Below, piece by piece: positions 63,821-64,000 of a stretch of 64,000 nt of DNA (position 1 is the stretch's first letter; each line of letters begins with the position of its first letter). The position numbers and the translations under genes are program-made. The stretch comes from Roseicyclus amphidinii (lineage in GTDB: Bacteria; Pseudomonadota; Alphaproteobacteria; Rhodobacterales; Rhodobacteraceae). Where the stretch lies: NCBI RefSeq assembly GCF_030163755.1, contig NZ_JASJOE010000009.1:26324-90323 (forward strand), given 5' to 3'. The notes under the pieces are model-generated. The model did no database searches, was not told the origin of the DNA, and saw nothing but the letters and a program-made list of their open reading frames with translations.

Positions 63821-64000
63821 ATGAACGTCATCGTCTTCGGAGCCACCGGAACCGTCGGCCGCCTTGCCGTCGAGCACCTGCTTGCCGCGGGCCATTCCGT
63901 CACCGCCTTCGCCCGCCACCCCGAGCGGCTGGCGACCGACCATCCCGCGCTCGCCCGCGTTGCGGGCGACGCCCTGCGCGCGGCCGATGTCGCCGCGGCC
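63821..64000 (+). CDS. NAD(P)-binding (NmrA/atypical SDR) protein, partial
   Basis: Only the first 60 residues are in the window. MNVIVFGATGTVGRLAVEHLL is the NAD(P)-binding Rossmann start with GATGTVG, typical of NmrA-like and YwnB-type proteins. AGGAC lies 6-10 bases before the ATG. Probably regulated by the divergent TetR gene. Confidence 0.85.
   Translation, partial: MNVIVFGATGTVGRLAVEHLLAAGHSVTAFARHPERLATDHPALARVAGDALRAADVAAA

Overview
The window looks like chromosomal DNA of a high-GC alphaproteobacterium of the Rhodobacterales (Roseobacter/Paracoccus type). The evidence is the very high GC with strong third-position GC bias, a complete beta-hydroxyaspartate cycle cluster (bhcABCD with bhcR), ectoine degradation genes (doeA/doeB), a PopZ/DUF2497 polar protein, a GAF-containing EI-Ntr (ptsP), and lineage-typical small proteins (DUF1178, DUF6280, DUF2927, DUF3422). 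Three tRNA genes (Arg-TCT, Cys-GCA, Leu-TAA) are present, all on the minus strand. I see no phage, transposase, CRISPR array or rRNA.

Layout. 1-11.8 kb: an acyl-CoA synthetase, a DUF3422 membrane protein, an SDR, the proton-translocating transhydrogenase pntAB ending in a strong terminator, a GAF protein with a small partner, a hemP-like gene, an HDAC-like deacetylase overlapping a secreted glutathione peroxidase, a Nudix hydrolase and DUF1178. 11.9-24.8 kb: an accessory minus-strand block of at least four glycosyltransferase-like proteins (one fused to a methyltransferase), a stand-alone methyltransferase-like protein, a sulfatase with C-terminal RTX calcium-binding repeats, two uncharacterised proteins and a polytopic membrane protein. 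An AT-rich HEPN-like gene (16.06-17.01 kb) interrupts this block and looks foreign. 25-29.7 kb: a BASS-type symporter, a long-chain acyl-CoA ligase, and a purine-catabolic pair (fused PuuE-UraD, then AllA) that ends in glyoxylate. 29.9-37.4 kb: bhcD-bhcC-bhcB-bhcA with divergent bhcR, then a LysR regulator divergent from a tartrate/D-malate dehydrogenase. 37.6-45.2 kb: a PotABCD-type ABC transporter downstream of, and in line with, doeA-doeB. 46-51 kb: pcm-like methyltransferase, TolC, PopZ-like protein, rhomboid protease and DUF6280. 51-64 kb: adenine/MTA salvage (apt, mtnP), redox enzymes, SulP transporter, ptsP, and a TetR regulator facing an NAD(P)-binding protein that runs off the window.

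How the genes work together. AllA releases glyoxylate (plus urea) from purine rings, and the adjacent bhc operon converts glyoxylate and glycine to oxaloacetate through beta-hydroxyaspartate and iminosuccinate. Purine carbon could therefore enter central metabolism through genes lying side by side. The ABC transporter genes are collinear with ectoine hydrolase and deacetylase genes and may import ectoine or a breakdown product. MtnP makes adenine, which Apt recycles.

The least explained features are four clusters of near-perfect palindromes at gene ends (two built on a TTGCAA centre), a 22-bp-arm inverted repeat inside the bhc operon, a tandem repeat pair with compensatory stem changes near 51.4 kb, the isolated HEPN gene, and a PotB-like permease with a very large extra loop. 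Start sites were adjusted by eye from ribosome-binding sites and family length; functions come from recognised motifs, not database searches.
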